The position numbers and the translations under genes were made by a program. Below, piece after piece: positions 1-6,742 of a DNA stretch of 9,301 nucleotides. The notes beneath the pieces were generated by a model that searched no databases, was not told the origin of the DNA, and was given only the letters and a program-made list of their open reading frames with translations. Source of the DNA: Candidatus Hydrogenedentota bacterium. GTDB lineage: Bacteria > Spirochaetota > Leptospiria > Turneriellales > J094. Every line of letters begins with the position of its first letter. The first letter of the stretch is position 1. The stretch lies in assembly GCA_003695005.1 (NCBI GenBank), contig RFJE01000172.1:1-9301 (forward strand). Direction: 5' to 3'.

Positions 1-1
1 A

Positions 2-142
2 TCCAAACTAAAAAAAGCATTTCGTAAAGAAAAAGCCGAAAAAGATGTTCATATTGAACTGCCACCAAAAGATGTGTCGGACTCTATTTTAGATGCTGTA
101 AAACCAAAAATTCTAGAAAAAACGGACTCTTCTTCCAAATAA
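2..142 (+). CDS. C-terminal fragment of an unrecognised protein (5' end outside window)
   Basis: An open frame enters from the left edge, with its first complete codon at position 2, and ends at TAA 140-142, giving 46 residues. The peptide is highly charged and Lys/Glu/Asp-rich. It starts SKLKKAFRKEKAEKD and ends KTDSSSK, with a middle stretch LPPKDVSDSILDAVKPKI. No membrane segment or recognisable motif is visible, so I assign no function. Codon choice (AAA, GAA, GAT, TTA/CTA) matches the neighbouring genes. The gene converges on the minus-strand cyclase gene, and a perfect hairpin at 188-216 lies between the two stops. I cannot exclude a chance open frame, because only 141 bases are seen. 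Confidence 0.5.
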   Translation, partial: SKLKKAFRKEKAEKDVHIELPPKDVSDSILDAVKPKILEKTDSSSK

Positions 143-187
143 TATTCTTACTCCAGAAAGACCAAAAAACTCTCTACCCATTCAAGG

Positions 188-216
188 CAACAATATGGCG
201 TTTCGCCATATTGTTG
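188..216. repeat. Perfect palindrome (13-bp arms, 3-nt loop) between convergent genes; possible terminator
   Basis: Arms 188-200 and 204-216 are exact reverse complements around the loop TTT (201-203). The element lies one base beyond the cyclase stop codon (218-220, minus strand) and 45 bases after the stop of the plus-strand gene, where a bidirectional terminator would be expected. It lacks a proper T-tract on either side: plus reads GGTTATTCTTC and minus reads CCTTGAATGG. It is therefore not a textbook intrinsic terminator. Its core (193-210) is shared with the palindrome at 3034-3078. It may protect the cyclase mRNA 3' end or be a dispersed palindromic repeat. Confidence 0.7.
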
Positions 217-217
217 G

Positions 218-2977
218 TTATTCTTCATGTACCTTATAGGTTTCAAAATCTTCTCGGTTAACTACATCGAGTAGCTCATAAATACGGACAGGCTCATGCT
301 TCCCTTTTACACGAATTAAATCAAGCTCACGAGCATACACTTTATCTTTTACCCGCTCGTATGTGTATTCAGAAATAATAATCCGCGTTTTATAAACTTT
401 GTTGGTTCCTTCTAATCGGCTACCAAGGTTAATCGTATCGCCCATCACTGTATAGTCCATACGGTGAGAAGAACCCATATTTCCTACAACGGCATCCCCT
501 GTATTGAGACCAATCCCAATATCAATCGGTGGCTTGCCTTCGGATTTCCACTTTTCTTGTAGAACCTGTAACTCTTCGATTTGCTTTAAAGAAGCTAAAC
601 ATGCCAAATAAGGATGATCGGGATTGTGAACAGGCGCTCCCCAAAAGGCCATAATGGCATCCCCCATATACTTATCCACCGTACCTTTATACATAAGTAC
701 AATTTCTGTCATTGTGGATAAATATTCATTTAATAAAGAAACCAACTCTTCCGGATTTAAGGATTCAGAAATGGTGGTAAACCCACGGATATCCGAGAAA
801 AATACAGTAATTTCTTTCTTTTCTCCTCCAAGCTTTAATGATTCCGGATTCGCTAAAAGCTCATTGACTACGTCTTTCGACACAAATTTAGAGAATGTAC
901 TTCGAATATATTTTACATTTTCTTCTTCCGTTAAACCACGATACGCAACAATGGCAATCGTTACGAGAGCCATTTCAATGTAAGGTGTAAAAAAGATATG
1001 CACATAGTTTAAGGAGTTAAATACAAAGAAAACTTCTACAAGGAAAGCCACTGCAAACACCGATACAATGCCCATGGCTTTTCCTAAAGAAACTCGAGGA
1101 ACAATTAAGCCTACAAAAAGACCGATGAAAATATAAATTAAAAAGTTCACCCAATCTTTGGCAAAGTAAATAAAATCTTGCTGTAAAATTGTATTTAAAG
1201 CATTGGCGTGATGACCAATACACGCCATATCTCCGAAAGGCGAAGTATGAATATCTTTAGCAACCCCTGTTGCATAGTACATGGCTACGAGTAAAATTTT
1301 ATCTCGGAAATAATCCGGATTGCTAAACCCATAATCGCCACGCTCCGAAGAAGCAATATCTACAAACGATTCCGCAGGGAAAGACCATGGTCCGCCAATA
1401 AAGTTAATATACATAAAACCTTCTTCGTCAATAGGAATGATAATAGTTCTTTTTTCGTTTGGTTTTACCATTACATCTTCTGGCTCGCCGGTTACACCAA
1501 TTTGCACTTGCTTCTTTGGAATATTCATGAGTTTAATATAGCTACCTAGTTTTACTTCAACATCTTTTGTAACATCAATGCCATAATAACGACAAACGAG
1601 CATTAAGTCAATGGATGGATACAATTTACCACGCCACTTAATAACAAGGGGCATTTTTCGGTTTACTCCCCTTTCATTCTTACGAATATTTGCAAATCCC
1701 ATTCCCTTTAAAACTTTCCCAATTCGTGCAATGGGTGGTTCCGGATGATCTACCCATTCCTGTGCCGTCATATAGGGAGTGGGGACAACATTTTGGATGA
1801 CATACTTATTTAAATATTTTAATCGCTCTTGCATCCAATCCGACTCAAGGATGCGTGGATCCATCGGACTCGTCTCAAACGGGTAGTCCACAACGACCTT
1901 GCCATTTTTCTTCATTTCTGTGCTTAAATAAGCACGAGCTTTTTTAATTTGCGCTTTTGTTAGCGTTATATTTTTTCCGGTCGCTTGTGCTTGTAAAATT
2001 TGATATTGCAAACTTTCGGCGAGTTCGCGCAAACCATAATTATCCTTACTTTCATCTAAAAAGAAAATATCGAACATGACTGTGTTTAATTTAGAACCTT
2101 CCATCGCCTGCAAAAGTTTTGCATAATACTTCCATGAAAAAGGATAACCTTCATAAGCATTTACTGTCTGTTGATCGATTCCGATAATTTGTATGGCTTT
2201 ATGGGCACGGGGATTTGGCTCATACAAAGACACCCCTGCATCAATATTTTTTGCTTGAATTTGACCTGCGGATAAACGAAAGCGGGCATCAATCGAAAAT
2301 TCTTCAATTGGCTCAAACAAACCAACAATATGCGTTAAAATAAAGAGCAAGCTAATGACAACTCCAAGCGTAAGTCCCACGACTTTGTGTCTATCCGCGC
2401 CAAAATAATTAACAATTTTTAAAATAACAAAAATTAAAAAGACAAAGCCGATGATAGCGAGCGAGATCGCTAACAAAAGAAAATCCGCTAATGTTGGCAT
2501 TGAGCCTAAATCAATTATCGATAATAAAATATATCCTACAATTCCCCATCCAATTGTGTAATAGGAAACAAGGGCTGTATCAGATATAGCTGGTGGCCTT
2601 TCTTCGGGCTTCTCAAAAGTAGAAATGGTTAGTAAAATATGAGAAAAAACTCCTGCATTGCCTACAAGAGCTAAAATATAACAGATACTTTCACCAAATA
2701 AAAAGCCTTTTACTGGAAAAGAAAGTACTGTAAAAAATAAAAAGTATAAAATGCCAATACCGGAAAAAACAAGGACATAATAAACAACCCATTTGCTTCT
2801 TCGGAGAATCATCGGAAGAAAAAGTCCGTAAAAATATAAAGCAACTAAACCACTCCAAGAAGAAGCACTATCGGAAAAATGGACAAGAAATGCCGCTATA
2901 ATCGGTGCTAAAATAGCAAGAGCATACGAAACATATAAAAATATTTTGTTTTTTACAAATTGTTTGACTGCACTCAT
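218..2977 (-). CDS. Multi-pass CHASE2-domain class III adenylate cyclase
   Basis: This membrane receptor-type cyclase, 919 aa from ATG 2977, makes cAMP from ATP. Seven hydrophobic segments come first (about 11-33, 41-58, 63-88, 96-118, 134-156, 164-191, 199-221). A CHASE2-like extracytoplasmic sensor follows (about 224-600; IDARFRL, IQIIGIDQQTV, TVMFDIFFLDES), then three more membrane segments (about 609-685) and a C-terminal class III catalytic domain (about 715-905). Metal-binding aspartates are D729 (FFSDIRGFT) and D773 (KYMGDA), the usual 44 residues apart. K769, T843 (YTVMG), N850 and R854 (GDTINLGSRLE) fit the ATP-specificity and transition-state positions, so the enzyme looks active and adenylate-type. 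It is the last gene of the ribH-nusB-TPR operon. An upstream ATG at 3082 would add 35 residues, but these are largely encoded by the palindrome at 3034-3078, so I prefer 2977 although no clear ribosome-binding site precedes it. The signal sensed is unknown. Confidence 0.9.
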   Translation of the reverse strand: MSAVKQFVKNKIFLYVSYALAILAPIIAAFLVHFSDSASSWSGLVALYFYGLFLPMILRRSKWVVYYVLVFSGIGILYFLFFTVLSFPVKGFLFGESICYILALVGNAGVFSHILLTISTFEKPEERPPAISDTALVSYYTIGWGIVGYILLSIIDLGSMPTLADFLLLAISLAIIGFVFLIFVILKIVNYFGADRHKVVGLTLGVVISLLFILTHIVGLFEPIEEFSIDARFRLSAGQIQAKNIDAGVSLYEPNPRAHKAIQIIGIDQQTVNAYEGYPFSWKYYAKLLQAMEGSKLNTVMFDIFFLDESKDNYGLRELAESLQYQILQAQATGKNITLTKAQIKKARAYLSTEMKKNGKVVVDYPFETSPMDPRILESDWMQERLKYLNKYVIQNVVPTPYMTAQEWVDHPEPPIARIGKVLKGMGFANIRKNERGVNRKMPLVIKWRGKLYPSIDLMLVCRYYGIDVTKDVEVKLGSYIKLMNIPKKQVQIGVTGEPEDVMVKPNEKRTIIIPIDEEGFMYINFIGGPWSFPAESFVDIASSERGDYGFSNPDYFRDKILLVAMYYATGVAKDIHTSPFGDMACIGHHANALNTILQQDFIYFAKDWVNFLIYIFIGLFVGLIVPRVSLGKAMGIVSVFAVAFLVEVFFVFNSLNYVHIFFTPYIEMALVTIAIVAYRGLTEEENVKYIRSTFSKFVSKDVVNELLANPESLKLGGEKKEITVFFSDIRGFTTISESLNPEELVSLLNEYLSTMTEIVLMYKGTVDKYMGDAIMAFWGAPVHNPDHPYLACLASLKQIEELQVLQEKWKSEGKPPIDIGIGLNTGDAVVGNMGSSHRMDYTVMGDTINLGSRLEGTNKVYKTRIIISEYTYERVKDKVYARELDLIRVKGKHEPVRIYELLDVVNREDFETYKVHEE

Positions 2978-3033
2978 ACACAAAGATAATACAGCGCCAC
3001 TCCGTAGCAAGAATTTTTTTGCCCTATTTTTAG

Positions 3034-3078
3034 TATGTAGCCCGCGATACGGCGTCTCGCCGTACCGCGGGCTACATA
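3034..3078. repeat. Long palindrome (21-bp arms, 3-nt loop) spanning the TPR gene stop codon
   Basis: Arms 3034-3054 and 3058-3078 pair around the loop TCT (3055-3057), with one non-complementary position (A3047 opposite C3065). In minus-strand RNA, the direction of the operon, that pair becomes a G-U wobble, so the transcript hairpin is fully paired. The arm contains the TPR stop (TAG, 3074-3072). The GC-rich stem is not followed by a U-tract on either strand: minus continues CTAAAAATAGGGC. A standard intrinsic terminator is therefore unlikely. Its core 3047-3064 matches that of the element at 188-216. It may act as an mRNA stability or processing element, or be a REP-like dispersed repeat. 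Confidence 0.8.
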
Positions 3079-5057
3079 GCACTCTCTAATCGAGATGCAG
3101 TTACACGCTTATTTTCAAAGGCTTCTGTATTCGAAGGGTCTGCTTCTAAAGCACGATTAAAATCATCGAGAGCTTTCATATAAAGACCTTTGCGGTAAAA
3201 TAAAATTCCCCGCATGGTGAGTGCTTTAGATAAAGTCTCTTTATCCGGTGATAACTGAATTAAAGCAGTAAGCTCTTCTTCGGCTCGCTGCTCTGCTAAA
3301 ATTCCCCCTTTTTGGATTAACGCTTTGGCAAGTAAAAGTCTTGCTTTTGCAGAACGAGGTTTTAAAGCGATGGCCTTTTCAATATTGGGTAAAACTAAAT
3401 CCGCCGGCATATTATCTTTTAATTGGGTAGAAGCTAAATATAAGTATGCATTAAAACGAGTAGAATCCGTAATGGCTTTTTTTGCTGCTTGCTCAAAATA
3501 CTCAATGGCTGTGGAATAAGCTTCTCGTTTTAAGTAAATCATTCCTAGTTTTAAATAAACTTCTCCCTTTTTATCTGGCTTTAAGAGAGGACTTTCTAAG
3601 GCTCGCTTGTAAAGCTCTTCGCTAGCGGAATAAAAAGAAAGTTTATACTGTAAATCGGCCAATGCCAGCAGCACATGGATATTATCAGGATTTATATTTA
3701 AAGCTTCCTTGTACAACTGAATGGCTTCACTTTCTTTACCGGCTAATACCTTGCTCTCTCCAAGAGCGACAAGAGCATCTTCATTCGTCGGGTCTAAATC
3801 ATACGCTTTGCGATAAGCATCTTCGGCTTGCTCAAACTTTCGCAGAGCTGTGTACACTTTTCCGAGAGCAAAATATGCTTGCGATTTTTTTGCGGTGGAC
3901 GCTGTTAATTCCAATAACTTCTTTAAATGCCTTTCTGCCTCTTCGTACTTTCCACGAGAAATTGCAATATCGGCTGCAAGCATTCGGATATCCGGATTCG
4001 AAGGAAAATCAATTAAAGCCATTTGCAAAAGGTGATAGCTTTTTTGCTTTTGTCCAAGTTCATCATATAATTTAGCAACATACAACAAAACTTTCGGGTC
4101 TTCTGTTTTTGCCGTTGGTTTTTGTTCTAACACAGCAAGTGCTTCTTGCGGCTTACCTGCTTTAGCATAAAGCAATGCAAGGTTATACCGGTATTTTAAA
4201 TTTGAAGGGGCTAAAGCAACAGCTTTTTTCATATAATAAATGGCATTTTCTAAATCGGCTCTATCATCCGTGGCAAACAAGATAGCTAACTGTGCTGCTG
4301 CTTTTGTAGCAATTTCCCCCTCTTTTTGCTTTTCATAAGCCGACAAAAAAGCAGCTTTCGCTTCGGCAATTTTACCTTGCTTTTTATACACAAGACCTAA
4401 ATTATACAATGCTAAAGGGCTATCTGATTTTTCGCCAACATCTTCTAAAATCTCACCTGCTTTTGAATAACGTTTTAAATCATACTCAATCGCTCCTTGT
4501 AAAATACCTGCTTCCGCTGCATTCGGGTTAATTTCTTTGGCCTGCTCTAAAACTTTTAATGCTTCTTCAAAATCTCCACGATGACGCAAAGCAAGAGCTA
4601 AATTATAAAGAGCATAGTAATTTTTCTCATCGAGCTTAACCGATCTACGTAAAAAATCAATTGCTCGTGTAAACTTGCCTTGGCTATCGGCCATAATACC
4701 ACGATACATATACGCAAATGATTTTACAGGGTTTGGCTTGGTACTCTCTACAATGTCTGTAAAAATTTCATCTGCTTTTTTTAAAAAACCTGCCTTATAC
4801 ATGCGAATTCCTTCGGCAAGCTGTGCATCCGCAGGCACAGACACGGGATAAGCATACTCCGCAGCAGGCTTATCTGCCGAATGAAGTTTCGATGCTTTTG
4901 GAGTTTCTTTTTTCGATAAGTAAAAATAAGCAGCAGCTCCTGCTAATAAAAAGACAAATAAAAGAATAAGCGAAAACCAAAGCCAACGAAAAGAAGATGT
5001 TTCCATAACAATTGGATTTTTATCTTCTTCGATATATGTAATATGATTTTTAGCCAT
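3072..5057 (-). CDS. Membrane-anchored TPR-repeat protein (about 16 repeats)
   Basis: The protein has 661 aa. A short charged N-terminus is followed by one strong membrane segment (about residues 25-47, WLWFSLILLFVFLLAG onward) and a KK/KxSK-rich linker. From about residue 78 to the C-terminus there are roughly 16 consecutive tetratricopeptide repeats, recognisable by the W/L-G-A-Y-F-A-P spacing, for example ALYNLALALRHRGDFEEAL, RYNLALLYAKAGKPQEAL and RGILFYRKGLYMKALDDF. TPR superhelices bind partner proteins. The partner here is unknown, and which side of the membrane the repeats face cannot be settled by eye. The gene starts 18 bases beyond the nusB stop without an obvious ribosome-binding site and precedes the CHASE2 cyclase. 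A scaffold or regulatory role for the cyclase is a reasonable guess from operon position only. The stop codon lies inside the palindrome at 3034-3078, which also encodes the last residues (Ala-Met). Confidence 0.88.
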   Translation of the reverse strand: MAKNHITYIEEDKNPIVMETSSFRWLWFSLILLFVFLLAGAAAYFYLSKKETPKASKLHSADKPAAEYAYPVSVPADAQLAEGIRMYKAGFLKKADEIFTDIVESTKPNPVKSFAYMYRGIMADSQGKFTRAIDFLRRSVKLDEKNYYALYNLALALRHRGDFEEALKVLEQAKEINPNAAEAGILQGAIEYDLKRYSKAGEILEDVGEKSDSPLALYNLGLVYKKQGKIAEAKAAFLSAYEKQKEGEIATKAAAQLAILFATDDRADLENAIYYMKKAVALAPSNLKYRYNLALLYAKAGKPQEALAVLEQKPTAKTEDPKVLLYVAKLYDELGQKQKSYHLLQMALIDFPSNPDIRMLAADIAISRGKYEEAERHLKKLLELTASTAKKSQAYFALGKVYTALRKFEQAEDAYRKAYDLDPTNEDALVALGESKVLAGKESEAIQLYKEALNINPDNIHVLLALADLQYKLSFYSASEELYKRALESPLLKPDKKGEVYLKLGMIYLKREAYSTAIEYFEQAAKKAITDSTRFNAYLYLASTQLKDNMPADLVLPNIEKAIALKPRSAKARLLLAKALIQKGGILAEQRAEEELTALIQLSPDKETLSKALTMRGILFYRKGLYMKALDDFNRALEADPSNTEAFENKRVTASRLESAM

Positions 5058-5075
5058 TTTTTTAAATATCGGCTT

Positions 5076-5504
5076 CTATTGAAATTCCTGAATGATTCCT
5101 TGCTTAAAATCTTTATGAATTCTATCCAGCAAGCCATTTACAAACCGTTTTGCATCTTCTTCGTCATACTTTTTAGCAATGCGTACCGCTTCGTCAATAA
5201 TAACCGCAGGGGGCACATTGCGATAACGAGAAAGCAATTGGTAAATTGCAGTGCGCAAAACCGCCTTCGTAACATGAGAAATTCTTTCTAGTGCCCAATG
5301 CTCCGAGTACTGTTTAATAAGACGATCAATTTCGGACAAGTGATTTAATGTACCTTCTAGAATCTCACTTGCCATTTTTGCTTCTTCTTCGGGCAAAGTA
5401 AAGTCAATCCACTTAAACTGTTTTAAGTCTTCCACGGGAACGGGATGAAATTGTGTTTGGAAAACTGCCTGCATTGCTACAATGCGGGCACGGTGTCTTT
5501 TCAT
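5076..5504 (-). CDS. nusB: Transcription antitermination factor NusB
   Basis: The protein has 142 aa, the normal length for this all-helical RNA-binding factor. With NusE (ribosomal protein S10), NusB binds boxA RNA and supports antitermination and processing of rRNA transcripts. The family signature is clear throughout. There is an Arg-rich N-terminus with the RxRxxAMQAVF pattern, a central WALERISHVTKAVLRTAIYQ block (Trp, Arg, Leu-Arg), and the C-terminal IDEAVRIAKKY followed by KRFVNGLLDRI. ATG 5504 overlaps the ribH stop as ATGA (5504-5501), which implies translational coupling. ribH-nusB adjacency is widespread in bacteria and supports both calls. The TPR gene follows after 18 bases. Confidence 0.96.
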   Translation of the reverse strand: MKRHRARIVAMQAVFQTQFHPVPVEDLKQFKWIDFTLPEEEAKMASEILEGTLNHLSEIDRLIKQYSEHWALERISHVTKAVLRTAIYQLLSRYRNVPPAVIIDEAVRIAKKYDEEDAKRFVNGLLDRIHKDFKQGIIQEFQ

Positions 5505-5968
5505 ATTCCCGCAGAATGATAGAGTGATAGGGTTTCGAGCAAAGACAAAGCAGCTTCCTTCCCCTTATTACCATATTTTAATCCCGATCGATTCAACGCT
5601 TGCTCAATGGTATCGGTAGTAAGAACTCCAAAAGCAATTGGCTTTTTATATTCAAGGGAAACTTTACTAATTCCCGTAGCAGCTGCCGATGCAACATAAT
5701 CAAAATGAGGCGTTTCTCCCCGAATTACCGCGCCTAATGTGACGATTCCATCGGCTTTCTTTGCTTCCAAAACACGAGCACAAGTTACAGGAATTTCATA
5801 CGCACCTGGTACCCAATAAACATCAATATCTTCGATCTCCGCTTGCTGCAATGCTTCCAGTGCCCCTTGCAAAAGTTTTTCTGTAATCATGGAATTAAAT
5901 TCCGACACTACAATGGCAATGCGATACTTTGTACTTCCTCTCGGCACCTGCGCCTTATACTCATTCAT
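5501..5968 (-). CDS. ribH: 6,7-dimethyl-8-ribityllumazine synthase
   Basis: This cytoplasmic riboflavin-pathway enzyme condenses 5-amino-6-ribitylamino-uracil with 3,4-dihydroxy-2-butanone 4-phosphate to form the lumazine precursor of riboflavin. From ATG 5968 it is 155 aa, the usual length. All family blocks are present: VSEFN (F24), WVPGAYEIP (E58), GAVIRGETPHFDYV with catalytic H88, GVLTTDTIEQALNR with R127, and GNKGKEAA. The numbering matches the well-studied Bacillus enzyme. A TTG at 5977 would add three residues (with an extra Thr-Thr), but ATG 5968 gives the usual family length. No Shine-Dalgarno sequence is visible before either start. It is the first gene of the minus-strand operon and overlaps nusB by 4 bases. 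No FMN riboswitch is apparent upstream. Confidence 0.96.
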   Translation of the reverse strand: MNEYKAQVPRGSTKYRIAIVVSEFNSMITEKLLQGALEALQQAEIEDIDVYWVPGAYEIPVTCARVLEAKKADGIVTLGAVIRGETPHFDYVASAAATGISKVSLEYKKPIAFGVLTTDTIEQALNRSGLKYGNKGKEAALSLLETLSLYHSAGI

Positions 5969-6109
5969 AGTAGTCAAATAAGGGATAAGAGTCTGTGCGT
6001 CAACTGTGGCAGAGATTCTGATAGACTGTAAGCGAGGCTTGGCTTAAGTTCTTGCCAATCATCGCTTCAAAATTCTAGACAGGCAATTTTATTTTATGCT
6101 TATGGTTGC
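5969..6109. promoter_or_regulatory. Divergent intergenic region between ribH operon and envelope-gene operon
   Basis: About 140 bases separate the two divergent first genes, so both operon promoters should lie here. On the minus strand TTGACG, 17 bases, then TATTTG (5980-5975) is a weak sigma70-like pair. It would place transcription start at or next to the ribH ATG, giving a nearly leaderless mRNA. On the plus strand the 35 bases before ATG 6110 are T-rich (ATTTTATTTTATGCTTATGG). TATGCT there could be a -10 box, but I see no convincing -35. Neither start has a clear Shine-Dalgarno. No riboswitch-like conserved core was recognised. Promoter assignment is tentative. Confidence 0.35.
6030..6067. 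repeat. Imperfect inverted repeat (14-nt arms, 12 of 14 matched) in the divergent promoter region
   Basis: Arms AAGCGAGGCTTGGC (6030-6043) and GCCAATCATCGCTT (6054-6067) are reverse complements except at two positions (6036/6061 and 6038/6059). They are separated by a 10-base spacer containing CTTAAG. The repeat sits about 62 bases upstream of the ribH ATG and 43 bases upstream of the plus-strand ATG. This is suitable for an operator serving either operon or for a leader hairpin. No known regulator site was recognised, and chance is possible. Confidence 0.4.
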
Positions 6110-6742
6110 ATGAAATTTTGGAAATTTGGTTATTATATTTTTTGGTTACTCGTCAGTTGCAATTTTATGTATGGAGCAGAAAAGATAGAGCGTTATTCTT
6201 TTTCTGTTGGCGGGGGATTTGGTATGGCTGGGATTATGCAATCCGATGTTCCGACGAGTCTGATTTATGGTAGCCATTGGACTTTAGCCTTTTCCAGTGA
6301 AAGGTTTTTTACAGAACAGATAAGTTTAGCTTTCCAGGTAAGTGGTGCCATTCGGCAAAAAGGATACAGTGTTTCTTATAAAAATACTAACCCACGAGTA
6401 ATATTGACCTATGCCTTATTAGAGCCTGCTATTTATTCTCGTGTTTATTTTCAGAAAAACTATTTTGCACAATTAGGAACTGGAATTTTTTATGGCACAA
6501 GAATAAAGCTTTCGACGTATGATACAACCATTTCAAAAGAAACTTTAGAAAGCCGTTACAATAAAACAGATGCAGGTTTTTTATTTCATTTTTTTGTTGG
6601 TCGTAAGTTATTTTCGTCTTTTTATTTACTTGCTGGATTAGAAGCAGAATATAGTTGGACAGATGTGCTAACAACTAAAGTAGAAGACTATCAAAATTAT
6701 TCTTGGAATTTTACCATAAAAGCAGAGGTATTTTTCTTATGA
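6110..6742 (+). CDS. Predicted exported outer-membrane beta-barrel protein, uncharacterised
   Basis: The protein has 210 aa and I do not recognise a named family. A hydrophobic N-terminal signal (MKFWKFGYYIFWLLVS) is followed by a likely signal peptidase I site after Y-G-A (residue 23). LVSC at 14-17 is an alternative lipobox. The rest is rich in Gly, Tyr, Phe, Ser and Thr, in alternating amphipathic stretches typical of small 8-10-stranded outer-membrane barrels: FSVGGGFGMAG, WTLAFSSERF, ISLAFQVSGAI, YFAQLGTGIFYG, FYLLAGLEAEYSW, and a final strand NFTIKAEVFFL. It opens the plus-strand operon. Its stop overlaps the next ATG (ATGA, 6739-6742). No obvious ribosome-binding site precedes ATG 6110. 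Function (porin, adhesin or structural) cannot be told from sequence. Confidence 0.75.
   Translation: MKFWKFGYYIFWLLVSCNFMYGAEKIERYSFSVGGGFGMAGIMQSDVPTSLIYGSHWTLAFSSERFFTEQISLAFQVSGAIRQKGYSVSYKNTNPRVILTYALLEPAIYSRVYFQKNYFAQLGTGIFYGTRIKLSTYDTTISKETLESRYNKTDAGFLFHFFVGRKLFSSFYLLAGLEAEYSWTDVLTTKVEDYQNYSWNFTIKAEVFFL
6724..6728 (+). promoter_or_regulatory. Ribosome-binding site deciding the lipoprotein start
   Basis: AGAGG lies 10 bases before ATG 6739, inside the 3' end of the beta-barrel gene. It is the clearest Shine-Dalgarno candidate in the plus-strand operon and favours ATG 6739 over the in-frame TTG at 6703. Confidence 0.5.

Noticed and set aside
654..983. Plus-strand open frame of 109 codons opposite the cyclase catalytic domain
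   Set aside because: It lies wholly antisense to strongly conserved cyclase motifs and shows no domain. It is a by-product of the codon composition of the real gene.
1218..1248. Third copy of the palindrome core (ACGCCATAT ... AGGCG)
   Set aside because: It contains similar half-sites but not in palindromic order, and it lies in coding sequence for the cyclase sensor domain. Chance similarity.
218..2977. Cyclic-nucleotide anti-phage signalling system
   Set aside because: The cyclase is a membrane CHASE2 receptor type with an adenylate-type class III domain. No nucleotide-activated effector is adjacent; the neighbours are housekeeping genes.
3034..3078. Standard intrinsic terminator after the TPR gene
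   Set aside because: The stem is strong but no T-tract follows on either strand, and another operon gene begins about 60-100 bases downstream. Recorded as a palindromic repeat instead.
3662..4075. Plus-strand open frame of 137 codons opposite the TPR gene
   Set aside because: It is antisense to clear TPR repeats, and its peptide looks like random low-hydrophobicity sequence with no family features.
5969..6109. FMN riboswitch upstream of ribH
   Set aside because: I looked on the minus strand for the conserved RFN core (such as AGGGUGAAAUUCC and GAUCCGGU-like blocks) and found none. The space is also short.
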